Position numbers and translations under genes: made by a program. A DNA stretch of 64,000 nt from Lumbricus rubellus (taxonomy: Eukaryota > Annelida > Clitellata > Crassiclitellata > Lumbricidae): contig OX243822.1 of the NCBI GenBank assembly GCA_945859605.1, positions 26,372,185 through 26,436,184 on the forward strand. The letters are read 5' to 3'. Positions 10,991 through 20,580 of the stretch are shown here, in pieces. The stretch's first letter is position 1; the number at the start of each line of letters is the position of its first letter. The notes under the pieces are model-generated. The model saw nothing but the letters and a program-made list of their open reading frames with translations. It made no database searches and was not told the DNA's origin.

Positions 10991-11339
10991 CGCACTATCG
11001 AGTTTATTTGACAACAGTCATTTGAGATAAGACTAAGTCTGAGTAATGTTTTTGATACTTTTTTCATTGCGCTATGTTTTTGATTCGTCAAAGAACGGTG
11101 GGTGGCCTTCCTAAAAGTGATATATGTTTTTCTGTTGGAAATATTTTGCTGATATCTGGCCATCATGTGCAAATATGAATTGTCTTGAAGACTGTAAAAT
11201 ATCATTTCGAAATTCTTACTTCTGGCTCGGATATTGGGAAAAACCTAGGGGCGGGTCTGTTTTGGCCCACCCTGTATAGATTCTAAGATTACATTGAAGT
11301 TCTTGAGCTCTTTATCAATAGGCCTTGTGTATGTGGATG

Positions 11340-11708
11340 CATAGGCGTAGGGGACATTTCAGCGTTGGAGAGGGGGGGGGGGGGCAAAAATGAGACTTTT
11401 GCCCGAAAAATTTTTTTCGTCCGGCCGAAATCTTAAGAAAAATTTCCGTTGCGTTTCCCCGAAAATTCTGACGACGTTTTTCTAGTCATCCGGCCGAAAT
11501 CTTCTGAAATTTCCCGTTACTTTTTGCCCGAAAGGTTTTTTGTTCGGGCAAGTCTAATTTTTCGGGCAAGAAGACCCGGAAAAATAAAAAAAGTAAATTT
11601 TTAAAAAACTTTTTAATTTTTCCGGGTCTGCTTGCCCGAAAATTCAGACTTGCCCAAAATTTGGGGGGGCATTTGCCCCCCCCTGGACCCCCGCCTCCTA
11701 CGCCTATG
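11340..11708. mobile_element. hAT-like MITE with CATAGGCGTAGG ends and 8-bp TSD
   Basis: Begins CATAGGCGTAGGGG and ends CTCCTACGCCTATG. It is flanked by TGTGGATG on both sides (11332-11339 and 11709-11716), a perfect 8-bp duplication. The body is made of GCCCGAAAAATTT / TTTTTCGGGCAAG blocks and poly-G. The same family is at 18237-18542. The 8-bp duplication fits hAT elements; no transposase is present. Confidence 0.8.
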
Positions 11709-11851
11709 TGTGGATGCATGTATATAGATGCACGTCTTGAAACCACGAAGGTGTACATGCATATAATTATAGACCTGCCCCTAAATTTATAGTAATTATT
11801 AATCATGTGTATGGGACTGTGTTTTCTTGCTTCCGCCAGTGGATAGTCGCA

Positions 11852-12741
11852 ATGGGTGTTTTCGCCATCTCTGCCTTTGTGGCCGTCCTGTTTTCATCGT
11901 TTTACTTTACACACATAAACGCTTGCTTAAGTATACGGTCAACGAGCCAAACGGACAACGTCGAAATGTGCCAAACGGACCCCGTCGAATATGTTGAATC
12001 CATAGTGTCCCTTGATTACTACAACGCGGACGACCGTAACAATGAATGCATCGTTTGCCACTGGCATGCGATGGCGAGTGATTCAATCGACGAATGGGAA
12101 TCGAATGGGATTCAACTATTGGAAGACGAAGCAAATGACAAGACCGGAAAACCTAATAGTCGCATGTCTGAGTACCTCCATAGAGCAATGAGAGCTTACA
12201 GGTGTGTGACCGGTTTGTCGCGCGCGGAATGCCTGGTGGTGATAATGTACACGGACGACAATGATCCTAACGCTTTCTATAAAGAATTCACAAGGGCCTC
12301 GAAGAGCAGAAGATGGCAACCGTACAAAGTCTATACAACCCTCCTCGTGTCCGCCATCCAGAATCTGGCCAAATCCGATCCGATTCCACAGGGTGCAACA
12401 CTCTACCGCGGAATCAGCTTCAGACCCCAAGAGCCGACAGCTGGACGAATTTTCTTGAATGCTTTCTCATCAGCTTCGCTGAATTTTCAGGTCGCCAGAG
12501 ATTTTGCCGGACATATGGGAACAATACTTGAATTCCAGCCACCGGCTACTGTACACGTCTCGTAGGTCGAATCAGACGTTTGTCCAACTACGCCGCTGAA
12601 GATGAGGTCCTTCTACTTCCGTTTGAGGCGTTTGACTACCTAGGCAAAACGGATACCGCCTATGGTCCAAAGTTCTCCTTCAGACACTCTGAAACCCCTC
12701 TGAATTGCAACAAAAAGATAATACATGATGAATTGATATAG
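11852..12741 (+). pseudogene. ADP-ribosyltransferase (ART), single exon, frameshifted near the 3' end
   Basis: The chosen ATG at 11852 opens with a signal-anchor-like stretch (GVFAISAFVAVLFSSFYF), so the product would be secreted or type II membrane. The ART region includes ECLVVIMYTDD...AFYKEFTRA, VYTTLLVSAI, LYRG (R about residue 186) and FSSAS (S about 206). The frame then stops at TAG 12563-12565. In the next frame from about 12553 the family sequence resumes (LSNYAAEDEVLLLPFEAF, holding the E-x-E pair) and ends at TAG 12739-12741. A single-base loss between about 12540 and 12560 explains this, so the protein as read lacks the catalytic glutamate. It could be a true pseudogene, an allele, or a sequencing error. 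A 15-base GT...AG segment at the break does not restore the frame, so an intron is not the answer. Confidence 0.8.
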
Positions 12742-13301
12742 CCTAGTGCCAGTATATTATGTTGTCTTGCGGACGCCTGGGCGCCTGCACTTAGGGGCAA
12801 GAAACCCAAGTACATTGACACCTACTGTTTAAACCACTTGGCTACTTTTCCTTTGAATTTTCTTCACATTGAAAGCACTTATGATACTACTGATACACAA
12901 AGTGAAACTGAGAAACTTCCATCTAGAAACCTATTTGAAAAACACTCATGTTTATAATTTCTGCTTTGCTATTTTTTAAGCTCTTGTTAATAAATTTACC
13001 CACGTCCGCTTCGTGTTGCCCTCCTGTAAAAGTTTCTGCGGGCTACAATGCCCACATTGCCCAGGCGTGTCTTCTATACGGCGTTTGAAATTCGCGCAGA
13101 TTTATGTTGCATTTGGTGTCGCAGTTGTGGTGCTTTGCATTGTATTGTATCCAAGAATAATATTTCTGAAGCTCATAATAAGGTATAGCAACAGTGGTCA
13201 TTCGAACAATATCATAAAGACATAAAGCACTGATCTTGGGAGGACATGCGCTGTCATGATGAGCAGGTGCGAGAATTAGTACAAGGCAGTTTTCTATTGA
13301 T
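12742..13301. other. No gene seen
   Basis: A short frame at 13013-13225 has one hydrophobic stretch (VAFGVAVVVLCIVL) but no start context or family I recognise. I do not call it a gene. Confidence 0.4.
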
Positions 13302-13787
13302 TGCTAAGTTCCATCACTTTGGAGCTATCTTCTGATTTAAAAAATATAATGCACATGGCTCAGGTTAAAGCTAAATTGAAGAATTGGTTACCAAGCACAT
13401 ACAATAAAAATTGGTGGCTTCTTAGTCATTAATGTTTATTAATTAATAACTTTTCAGTTATAAATGCTATAATTTGTTCTCACTTTTGTACATTTTTTAA
13501 AATTTTCTACTGCAAGCTTCTGCAGTTGGTTCAATTGTTTGATTATCGTTTAATCCATACAATATATATGTTAGGTTTATGTACTTTTTTAATCGTATGT
13601 AGGCCTAGTAGTTTTTCGACAATTAATGCCTAAAGTTCGCAATTTCGGATGGGACTTTTGCATTTTGCGATTTAGTGTGCAGCGTGCAGTGACCACAATT
13701 AGGGCCTATCAATTTAGCTTTAAACTGAGCCATGTGCATTATATTTTTTAAATCAGAAGAGAGTTCCAAAGTGATGGAACTTAGCAA
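13302..13787. mobile_element. MITE-like inverted repeat with about 78-bp arms
   Basis: The left arm (13302-13379: TGCTAAGTTCCATCACTTTG...ATAATGCACATGGCTCAG) and the right arm (13710-13787) are inverted copies with a few mismatches, around a 330-bp centre with no frame. Target duplication not seen. Confidence 0.6.
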
Positions 13788-13908
13788 GCCAGAAGGAGAA
13801 GAAGTGCAGTGACCACGAAGTTGACTACCAGATATTAAAAACGAATTAGAAATCGTGCAGCATATAGAAGATTACGGGATGGAATTAGCGATGCCTCATA
13901 CCGGTTTA

Positions 13909-14250
13909 CGTTGAATTCAGCGCGCACATTTCAGCGACCTTCATTTCAGCGACCTCAATTCGCCGCCGCACATTTCAGCGCGTATTCAATTCGGCGACCT
14001 TCATTTCAGCGCCTACTCAATTCATTATTAAGAACAATTTGGCTTTGAAGATCCACAACTGTTTTTGCTTTGATTTTGCTTTGATGTTATTATCAATAAA
14101 ACGTGTTGTTTGCGCACGGTTTAGGCCTTTAGCAACGTCCTTTTGATCGCTGAAATGAAGGTTGGCGAATTGAATACGCGCTGAAATGTGCGGCGGCGAA
14201 TTGAGGTCGCTGAAATGAAGGTCGCTGAAATGTGCGCGCTGAATTCAACG
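13909..14250. mobile_element. Fold-back element, 103-bp near-perfect arms
   Basis: The left arm 13909-14011 starts CGTTGAATTCAGCGCGC; the right arm 14148-14250 is its near-perfect inverse. Each arm is itself built from CATTTCAGCGACCT and CAATTCGCCG subrepeats. The spacer is about 136 bp. No coding capacity. The outer flanks both read CCTCATACC near the ends (13895-13902 and 14258-14266). Confidence 0.75.
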
Positions 14251-14265
14251 GATACCCCTCATACC

Positions 14266-14709
14266 AATCCAACTGTTAAGAAATTATTTCTTCTGCTTTC
14301 TTCTTTTTTAAGTTCTCTGCCCCTCCGCAGGTTTCTACTTCCAGTGACGCCCTTCTTTTTTCGTTGTGCTTTCCTCTTCAATTCGTTGTATCCGTCAGTC
14401 ATCATCCTTCCCAGCATCATTTGTCTCGGTCTCCCTCGTTTTCTCTTTCCCTCCAATTCTACTCATAAAATTATCTCAGTAGAAAGTCTCCTCTAACTAT
14501 GTGCCCAATCCAGTTCTTTAGTCTTTTTCTTTAATATTGCCGTCAGTGTTCATGTTGCATCTTATTGAGGTTCTAGTTAGTTGATCCATCAATTTCTGCA
14601 GTCCCTTCTGTGTAGTCTCCAGCATTGCTTGGTCGTCGCCAAATCTTAGGGCTCTTATGAGTATTCCACCACTGTTATACCCTCTCATTAAGTTATTTAG
14701 AATATGCAA
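14266..14709 (-). pseudogene. LINE reverse-transcriptase fragments
   Basis: On the minus strand, 14709-14518 reads GGILIRALRFGDDQAMLETT...LQKLMDQL, a catalytic-loop region in which the usual FADD is FGDD. Bases 14456-14259 read KRKRGRPRQMM...ELKRKAQ, a typical C-terminal end of such LINE proteins. The parts are in broken frames. The fragment is dead and lacks the endonuclease and most of the RT. Confidence 0.55.
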
Positions 14710-15452
14710 TTTAATGCTGCCCTATTTTCGTCTGCCCTAATGGAGATTGCATTTAGTTTTAAGGCTTGTTTGAACAGCTGCTGCGTCTCAAAGAAATTAA
14801 AACATACAGTTTCTGACGCAATAATACACAGCAGAAATATGGGGGGGGGGAGGCGTGCGACTCCTGCCTGAGTTTTTTTTATTATTCTAATGATGTAGAC
14901 CCTAAGCAATTTTTAACTGATGTAATTGAAATTAAGTAATTTGTAATTTACAATTTGAAATTGGCAGAAACTTTATCTTGTAATTGGTAATTTGCAATTC
15001 AATAACGTTTTCTCTGGCCTACTATAATATAATAATTATTTATTTGTAGTTCAACAAGATTATGTTTCTGTGCGATTTGCTTATCCCTGTCTAGTGTCTA
15101 TCGCCAACCGGTATCTGGTATTCATGTCCGCCGTGTATTGTCTAGGCAAACACTTGTGTTTACAGTTTACGACAGTTTACAGCATCCTCGCTTTTACAGC
15201 GCATTGTTTGTTGTTCCATGGAAGCGTTCACTGACAGCCTTTTGGTTTAGATTTTTTTACCATTGCTCTAAAAGAAATGGATCTTTCAAAAGGTGTTCAA
15301 CTTTCCTATTATAATTTATCTATTGATCCATTTTAACGGTTTTAAAGTAGGTTAGTTAATTCAGGTAAACTTATATATTTTTTATAGTTAATTGCGCAAT
15401 ATGCATGATATTATTATATCTAAGTCTTATACGATTATATTCTCCAGTATAT
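14710..15452. other. No gene seen; short poly-G at 14841-14850
   Basis: AT-rich sequence apart from a 10-base G run. I see no frame or element end until the candidate LTR begins at 15453. Confidence 0.4.
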
Positions 15453-15617
15453 TGTTACGGACTAGGGCTGGGCAAAAGTTCACCAGGATCCGAGAACCAG
15501 CCCCAGTCGTTCGGGTGTCGTAGAATCGTCCGCTGGATAAGACTTCAACTGTAGATTGAAGATTAGCCGACTAGGCTTGAGCGTATCAGTTCAGAAACAA
15601 CCGTGGTCCCCGCAGAA

Positions 15618-16268
15618 CCAGCCGTGGATCGTCGTCGAAGGGCAGGGCAGACCGAGGTATCGGTCCCTGCAGCACCAGCCGTGGATCGTCGTCGAAGGGC
15701 AGGGCAGACCGAGGTATCGGTCCCTGCAGCACCAGCCGTGGATCGTCGTCGAAGTGCAGGGCAGACCGAGGTATCGGTCCCTGCAGCACCAGCCGTGGAT
15801 CGTAGTCGAAGGGCAGGGCAGACCGAGGTATCGGTCCCTGCAGCACCAGCCGTGGATCGTCGTCGAAGGGCAGGGCAGACCGAGGTATCGGTCCCTGCAG
15901 CACCAGCCGTGGATCGTCGTCGAAGGGCAGGGCAGACCGAGGTATCGGTCCCTGCAGCACCAGCCGTGGATCGTCGTCGAAGGGCAGGGCAGACCGAGGT
16001 ATCGGTCCCTGCAGCACCAGCCGTGGATCGTCGTCGAAGGGCAGGGCAGACCGAGGTATCGGTCCCTGCAGCACCAGCCGTGGATCGTCGTCGAAGGGCA
16101 GGGCAGACCGAGGTATCGGTCCCTGCAGCACCAGCCGTGGATCGTAGTCGAAGGGCAGGGCAGACCGAGGTATCGGTCCCTGCAGCACCAGCCGTGGATC
16201 GTCGTCAGACCGGCAGCGCCAGCCGTGGATCGTCGTCAGACCGGCAGCGCCAGCCGTGGATCGTCGTC
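15618..16268. repeat. 57-bp minisatellite, ten units plus short 31-bp units
   Basis: Ten nearly identical 57-bp units start with CCAGCCGTGGATCGTCGTCG at 15618 and every 57 bases to 16187. Truncated units follow at 16188, 16219 and 16250. Units 4 and 10 share CGTAGTCG instead of CGTCGTCG, six units apart, suggesting a block duplication. Because 57 is a multiple of three, long frames (19-residue repeats) are open on both strands. I treat them as a by-product. Confidence 0.9.
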
Positions 16269-16530
16269 GTAGCAGCTTCGTCCGTCAGCTAGGTTACGGT
16301 AGTCAGAAACCGTAACCCCAGTCACGTGGAGGAGCACCTGAAGAGGCCGAGTTCGAGCTCGAGGCACAGATTCAGGATTTTACCTCTTTCCACAACAGTG
16401 TCACTCAACAAACGTTTTAACGCTCGTCAAGTCAGATCATCAGCCAGCTACTACGCGTTTTACGGCGTTCTTCACCAGGCCATTCGTCTGTGTCGCGACA
16501 GTGACACGAGCTTTCTTATATACGCAACAG

Positions 16531-16830
16531 CATAGGCCGAAATAGTTTTGGCCTAACAGGCCGAAATAGTTTAAGCCTAACAGGCCAATATAGTTTAAGC
16601 CTAACAGGCCAATATAGTTTTAGCCTAGTGGGCGGAGCCAATATAGTTTACGCCTAGCAGCCCAAAACAGTTTAAGCCTAAGGGGCGGAGCAACACAGTT
16701 TACGCTAGCAGGCCAAAACAGTTTACGCCCAGCGGGGGCAGCAGCGTTACGTCATCTAGCAACCGCGCTTGGTAACCAGTTTAAGGCTAGTGGACCAAAA
16801 TAGTTTAAGGCTAGGAGGCGGAGCCAAAAC
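16531..16830. repeat. Degenerate 24-30-bp array
   Basis: AGGCCAATATAGTTTAAGCC units with variants such as GGGCGGAGCCAATATAGTTT recur about ten times. It lies in the candidate LTR. Confidence 0.75.
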
Positions 16831-16953
16831 TCAACTGACAGCGGCAGCGCGGCAGCAAGCAGTAGCGCAAACAGCGTTACGTCACACAATCTATTTACCG
16901 GCAGTAGCAGCAAACAACCAGCTGCAACAGCTGGGCCAAAACTCTAACAATAT

Positions 16954-17414
16954 TTCAAATGTGTGTAATCATTGTATGCAATACATGTACGCTTAATCTG
17001 CTTATCAATCAAAGTAGCCTACATGATACTTAGGCCTACTTACATGCTTATTTACTTACTTATTTAGAATGCGATCATCACTGTATACTTCAGTATGTTC
17101 AATTGGACACTGTATTAATCGCAATATATAGTCAGATTTATATAACACTTTTCTGAATTTAACCGGAACAGAGATGAACCATTGAGGATTGAGCCACATT
17201 ACAATTACGTGGCTGCAATTACGATCGAGGATTCTGAAGCAATGTTTACGACAAAATATAGTCCTGTTCGTTTAAACTGTGCAATAGAGTAAAATTGCAG
17301 TCATGTAGCGTAGCCTACCCTTTAGTGCAACATTGCAAGTTCATTAAAAATCGGCATGCTGGCGAGCACGGTACGCCTGAGTTTTCTTGAAAATTATTGT
17401 CATATTATCTATAC
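16954..17414. other. No gene seen
   Basis: AT-rich sequence between the candidate LTR and the duplicated insulin 3' region; nothing recognised. Confidence 0.4.
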
Positions 17415-17726
17415 TCTTAAAAAGTTGCTTTATTAATCCATGTATACATTATAGCTAAGCTGTTAGACGTTCATTTATCCCTGAAACATGATTATTATGT
17501 GCGCTGCATTTTGCTTTGATGAATATTAATTTTGGAAACAATAAATTAAGTTGAATTATTTGTTGTCGTGCACTTCAATTGTTTTATGCAATCGCTATGC
17601 ACAATGCATGCATGTGCCACTTGTTAGATGCATGCACAAAGAGACATAACTGAGGCGCTACACAAATCATTGATCACAAAAAACGACAGTTACAGTAGTA
17701 CAGCTGTTTTTAGAACTGTTTGAACT
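17415..17726 (-). other. Insulin-related gene 3' UTR region (duplicated)
   Basis: Similar to 3650-3924 on the far side of the other A exon, including GCATGCATGTGCCACTTG. No shared frame. The polyadenylation site is not obvious. Confidence 0.5.
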
Positions 17727-19109
17727 CTATTGTCTGCGACAGTATTCGTTCAGTTCATCCAGGGTACATGTGTTAACGCAGCACTCGCAGACAATGCCAA
17801 CTGCTCGTCCATTGTTGTCCCGTTTCGAGCGAAGGAACGACGAAGCGACACTTCGAGGGAGGAAATATTCCGATCGGAATCCTGAGGGAAATGTGGGTTT
17901 CGACCCATCGCGAGGTCTGGCAGTTGGACATCGGCCTTCGACTCGTTCTTTTTCTTGGCAATCTCCACGAATATTATCTAAAAACAACACTAGGCCTAAC
18001 ATTCTGTAAGCCTACATTGCCTATCCAACCAAAGTAAGCCCTACACTATCATTTATTTTACCATGGTGATTGTGGAAAAACTGAAAATATGTAAAAAGAA
18101 GAGCAATGCTTTAGACTATCCTTATAATAAGCAGTACAGAAGACATGAGATTTCTTGCCCTCGGTATGATAATTATGAGAATGAATTGCCAGTCCTCTCC
18201 CTAGTCTTCCAATATTCCCACAAACAGTGTACGGTACATAGGCGTACGAGGCGGGGGTGCAAAGGGGGCAATTGCCCCCCCAAATTCGGGAAAGTTTGGT
18301 GTTTTTTTCGGGCAAAAAAGTCGCGGACTAAAAAAAAAAAAAGGTCGTTAAGTTTCGGGCAAGTCTGGTTTTTCGGGCAAAAAAGTCGCGGACGACTATA
18401 AAAAAAGGTCGTCAAGTTTCGGGCAAATCTGGTTTTTCGGGCAAAAATAGTCGCGGACGACCAACTTTTTGGCCGGATAAATTTTTCGGGCAGAAGTTCA
18501 ATCTTTCCCCCCCCCACTTCTGAAACCTCCCGTACGCCTATGACGGTCAGTGTGCTCATAATGGCGAGTTGGCTAGGAGGCGCATGTAGAACGGAAACCC
18601 TGAAGCAAATTTCTACCGTAACGAAAATTTGAATCCTCGATCTCTCTGTTGAAAGTGCAGCATACTAACCACAACAGTATCGAGCAATTTCAAGAGTACA
18701 ACTTGAGTCAGTGGCACCAACTTAGCCATGAGCTGCGTCAAGTCGAATGGGTTGTCGAGCGATATCGAAATAAGTGAAGAGGAAAAGCATACATATTCAT
18801 TCACTCAACATGGAGATTTCAATAGAGCGCTCCTTCGTGGTAACTACTCAGGAGCGCTCCCGACTTAACCTCGGTAAAAGACGGTTTACCTGTGGATCTT
18901 TTATTGTATCCCTTGTTGCCGCAGATGTGGGACAGAAGGCGGGACAGCTGAGACCCGCAAACGCCCACATTCCTAGTATAGACGTAATCTTCAGTAGAAC
19001 AACTCCTCTCGTACCCAGCAAACGCCAGATGGAGTAGGACAAGGCAGAACGCAAACAGGAAAGTGATGATGTAACTGACGTTGTAGCACGACGACATTCT
19101 ACCCCTCAT
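17727..19109 (-). CDS. Insulin-related preprohormone, two exons: join(17727..17977, 18890..19109) on minus
   Basis: Exon 1 starts at ATG 19109-19107, directly after an in-frame TAA, and ends at a donor ACAG|GTAAAC (last base 18890). Exon 2 starts after TTTTTAG (first base 17977) and ends TAG 17729-17727. The lengths 220 + 251 nt give 156 residues. The intron is phase 1 in the C-peptide region, the usual place in insulin genes. The protein has a signal peptide (about 1-31, IITFLFAFCLVLLHLAFA) and an extra Cys37. The B chain GVCGSQLSRLLSHICGNKGY has Cys51 and Cys63, followed by KR (70-71). The C-peptide has two further cysteines (80, 90), then RSKR (123-126). The A chain GIVCECC..TC..YC has Cys137, 139, 140, 144 and 153, and a terminal RRQ. 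The extra A/B cysteine pair is the molluscan type. The 912-bp intron holds a hAT-like MITE (18237-18542) and a tRNA-like SINE. It is expected to be secreted from neuroendocrine cells and to bind an insulin receptor; that is family knowledge. Confidence 0.9.
18237..18542. mobile_element. hAT-like MITE with CATAGGCGTACG ends, copy 2
   Basis: Begins CATAGGCGTACGAGG and ends CCCGTACGCCTATG. The body repeats TTTCGGGCAAxxCTGGTTTTTC and AAAAGTCGCGGACGA. It belongs with the element at 11340-11708. The flanks share only ACGGT. It lies in the intron of the insulin-related gene. Confidence 0.7.
18622..18675 (-). repeat. tRNA-like SINE head
   Basis: On the minus strand it reads TGTGGTTAGTATGCTGCAC (A-box-like), then AACAGAGAGATCGAGGATTCAAATTTTC (B-box-like, split here: CAACAGAGAG and GGATTCAAATTTT). 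It resembles the heads at 46553-46610, 56441-56491 and others. It sits in the insulin intron. Confidence 0.5.
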
Positions 19110-20580
19110 TTAAAATCTGGATCTAAAAACAAACGACCAATCATGACACTCATAAGTAGGTCACTAGGTAGAATAGTGGCAGTCGGACGCATCGATCTAT
19201 TTCACCTATAAGGAACCTTCATCTAGCTTCCATTCATCAATTTTGCCGGTGAGCCAATAATATTTTCGTGTATCAATTGCCGTGAACCAGCTGTCGTGAC
19301 ACCGAGGCAACACTGTTTGCACTTTGGCGGTGCCAGTCCCAAGCCTGGATAAAGGAGGAGGGCGACGCTAAAGATATACATGCAATGTTATCGTACGGTG
19401 TGGTCGAACTGAAACAAGCCGATGTAGCATTAAGTGACGATATTAAGAATGTTCGATTGCGCGTACCGGTATGTTCGAAAAGTATTGAAGCCATAAATAT
19501 GCCATTGTACAAGTATTGGCCTAGCCTACGGTACTATAGCCTAGGGCCTAAATTATTGGTTTTAATATTATGTCGGATTTTGAACTAAATGACGAGATTG
19601 GTTAAGTCCAATGCTATCGTGGTTAAGCCTACAACGTTGTAGATTATCAGCCACAAAACATCAGTTGTCGTTCTTATAGGCTATGGATTAGGAAATTTAC
19701 CGACGACAACAACCTGAATGTTGCTGTTCCAAGCGTGAACAACTGCATAACAACATAGATCGGTGTTAACAACATAAATCAAACGGATGACAATGAAGTT
19801 GAAGGCATTCACAATCTCATGACTTAAGACCTCGGTACGAAAATCGTGGCTTTATCGAGTACACATGTAGGTCTATACAATCATATGGGCTGTAAGCCTA
19901 TTATATTAGCCTATAGCCATTTAGCCTAGTAAACCTACCTAGTGCATTTTAAATACCTTACGAAGGAGCTCAAAGAAAAACTGGTGCACTACTCTGTACA
20001 ACACACTACATTAATTGTACGCTGTTCCGCATTCCATACCTCAAAGATTCTTTTTCAACTGCATAGGTAAAAGGAAACCAAATGGACAGTTACTATCTTC
20101 TCTTTACTATCGCTGACAGTTCGCTGTATATAAAGTGCCCTATAAAAAGCTACCTGACGCTGCAAGTTCTTTTAATTGCCACAATTGCAACTACAAGACT
20201 AATAAATAACAGATTACGATGTATCTTACTTTGAAGGGGACTTCCTCCAAGCCGCTGAGCCGAACCGTCTAAAACATATTGAGTTGGTGTTGTTGTGTTC
20301 TAGAAGGATATTTCGACACGTAGATTACAGAAGATCTCCATGTGCATAGACGCAACACGCTGGTCCGCCCTGTCCGGACCAAACGGCTTTAAGCCACTGA
20401 ATGAAGCCGTGGTTTTCCCATCACAGAGTAGCCTATGCATTGGTAGACTATCCAGGTCGAGGCCACAATGGAGTCGTTGTTCGTTGGCTAACGTGACCCT
20501 CAACGTCTGGAGATTGGAATAAAATTTGACCTATACGGGTGGCGGTTAATGTTTCGTCAATGGGAGGCGCAGGGTATATA
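19110..20580. other. 5' flank of the insulin-related gene; no gene seen
   Basis: Promoter elements cannot be assigned with confidence. On the minus strand a TTATAG stretch lies about 100 bases upstream of the ATG (19203-19210). At 19320-19375 is a dispersed phrase GTGCCAGTCCCAAGC..GGATAAA that recurs near 46830, 54205, 55113 and 62390, so it marks an interspersed repeat of unknown class. Confidence 0.35.

Larger units (their letters stand above)
9813..11274 (-). mobile_element. Mariner/Tc1-type element with about 265-bp inverted ends
   Basis: The left end CAGGGTGGGACAAAAAAACC and the inverted right end (CAGGGTGGGCCAAAACAGACC read from 11274) are flanked by TA (9811-9812 and 11275-11276). The inverted similarity continues for about 265 bases, including TTCATATTTACACATGATGG and GGCCACCCACCGTT. 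A transposase C-terminal remnant lies at 10781-10990 and another MITE at 10143-10649. Strand is arbitrary. Confidence 0.8.
15453..16949 (+). mobile_element. Candidate solo LTR (TGTTA...TAACA) with ATAT target duplication
   Basis: Starts TGTTACGGAC and ends CTCTAACA. The outer flanks are ATAT at 15449-15452 and 16950-16953. TGTTA/TAACA ends are canonical for Ty3/gypsy LTRs. The segment holds a TATATA motif at about 16516 and two internal tandem arrays, and no gag-pol. At 1497 bp it is long for an LTR, and a 4-bp AT-only duplication could be chance. The strand is that of the canonical reading and is not proven. Confidence 0.4.

Noticed and set aside
12551..12565. A GT...AG segment at the ART frameshift as a tiny intron
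   Set aside because: At 15 bases it is too short and does not restore the frame.
15618..16187. CRISPR-like array
   Set aside because: Units are contiguous with no unique spacers and the DNA is from an animal; no array elsewhere either.
15556..16292. Three long overlapping repeat proteins (19-residue units)
   Set aside because: The 57-bp unit is a multiple of three and stop-free on both strands; no start context, inside a candidate LTR.
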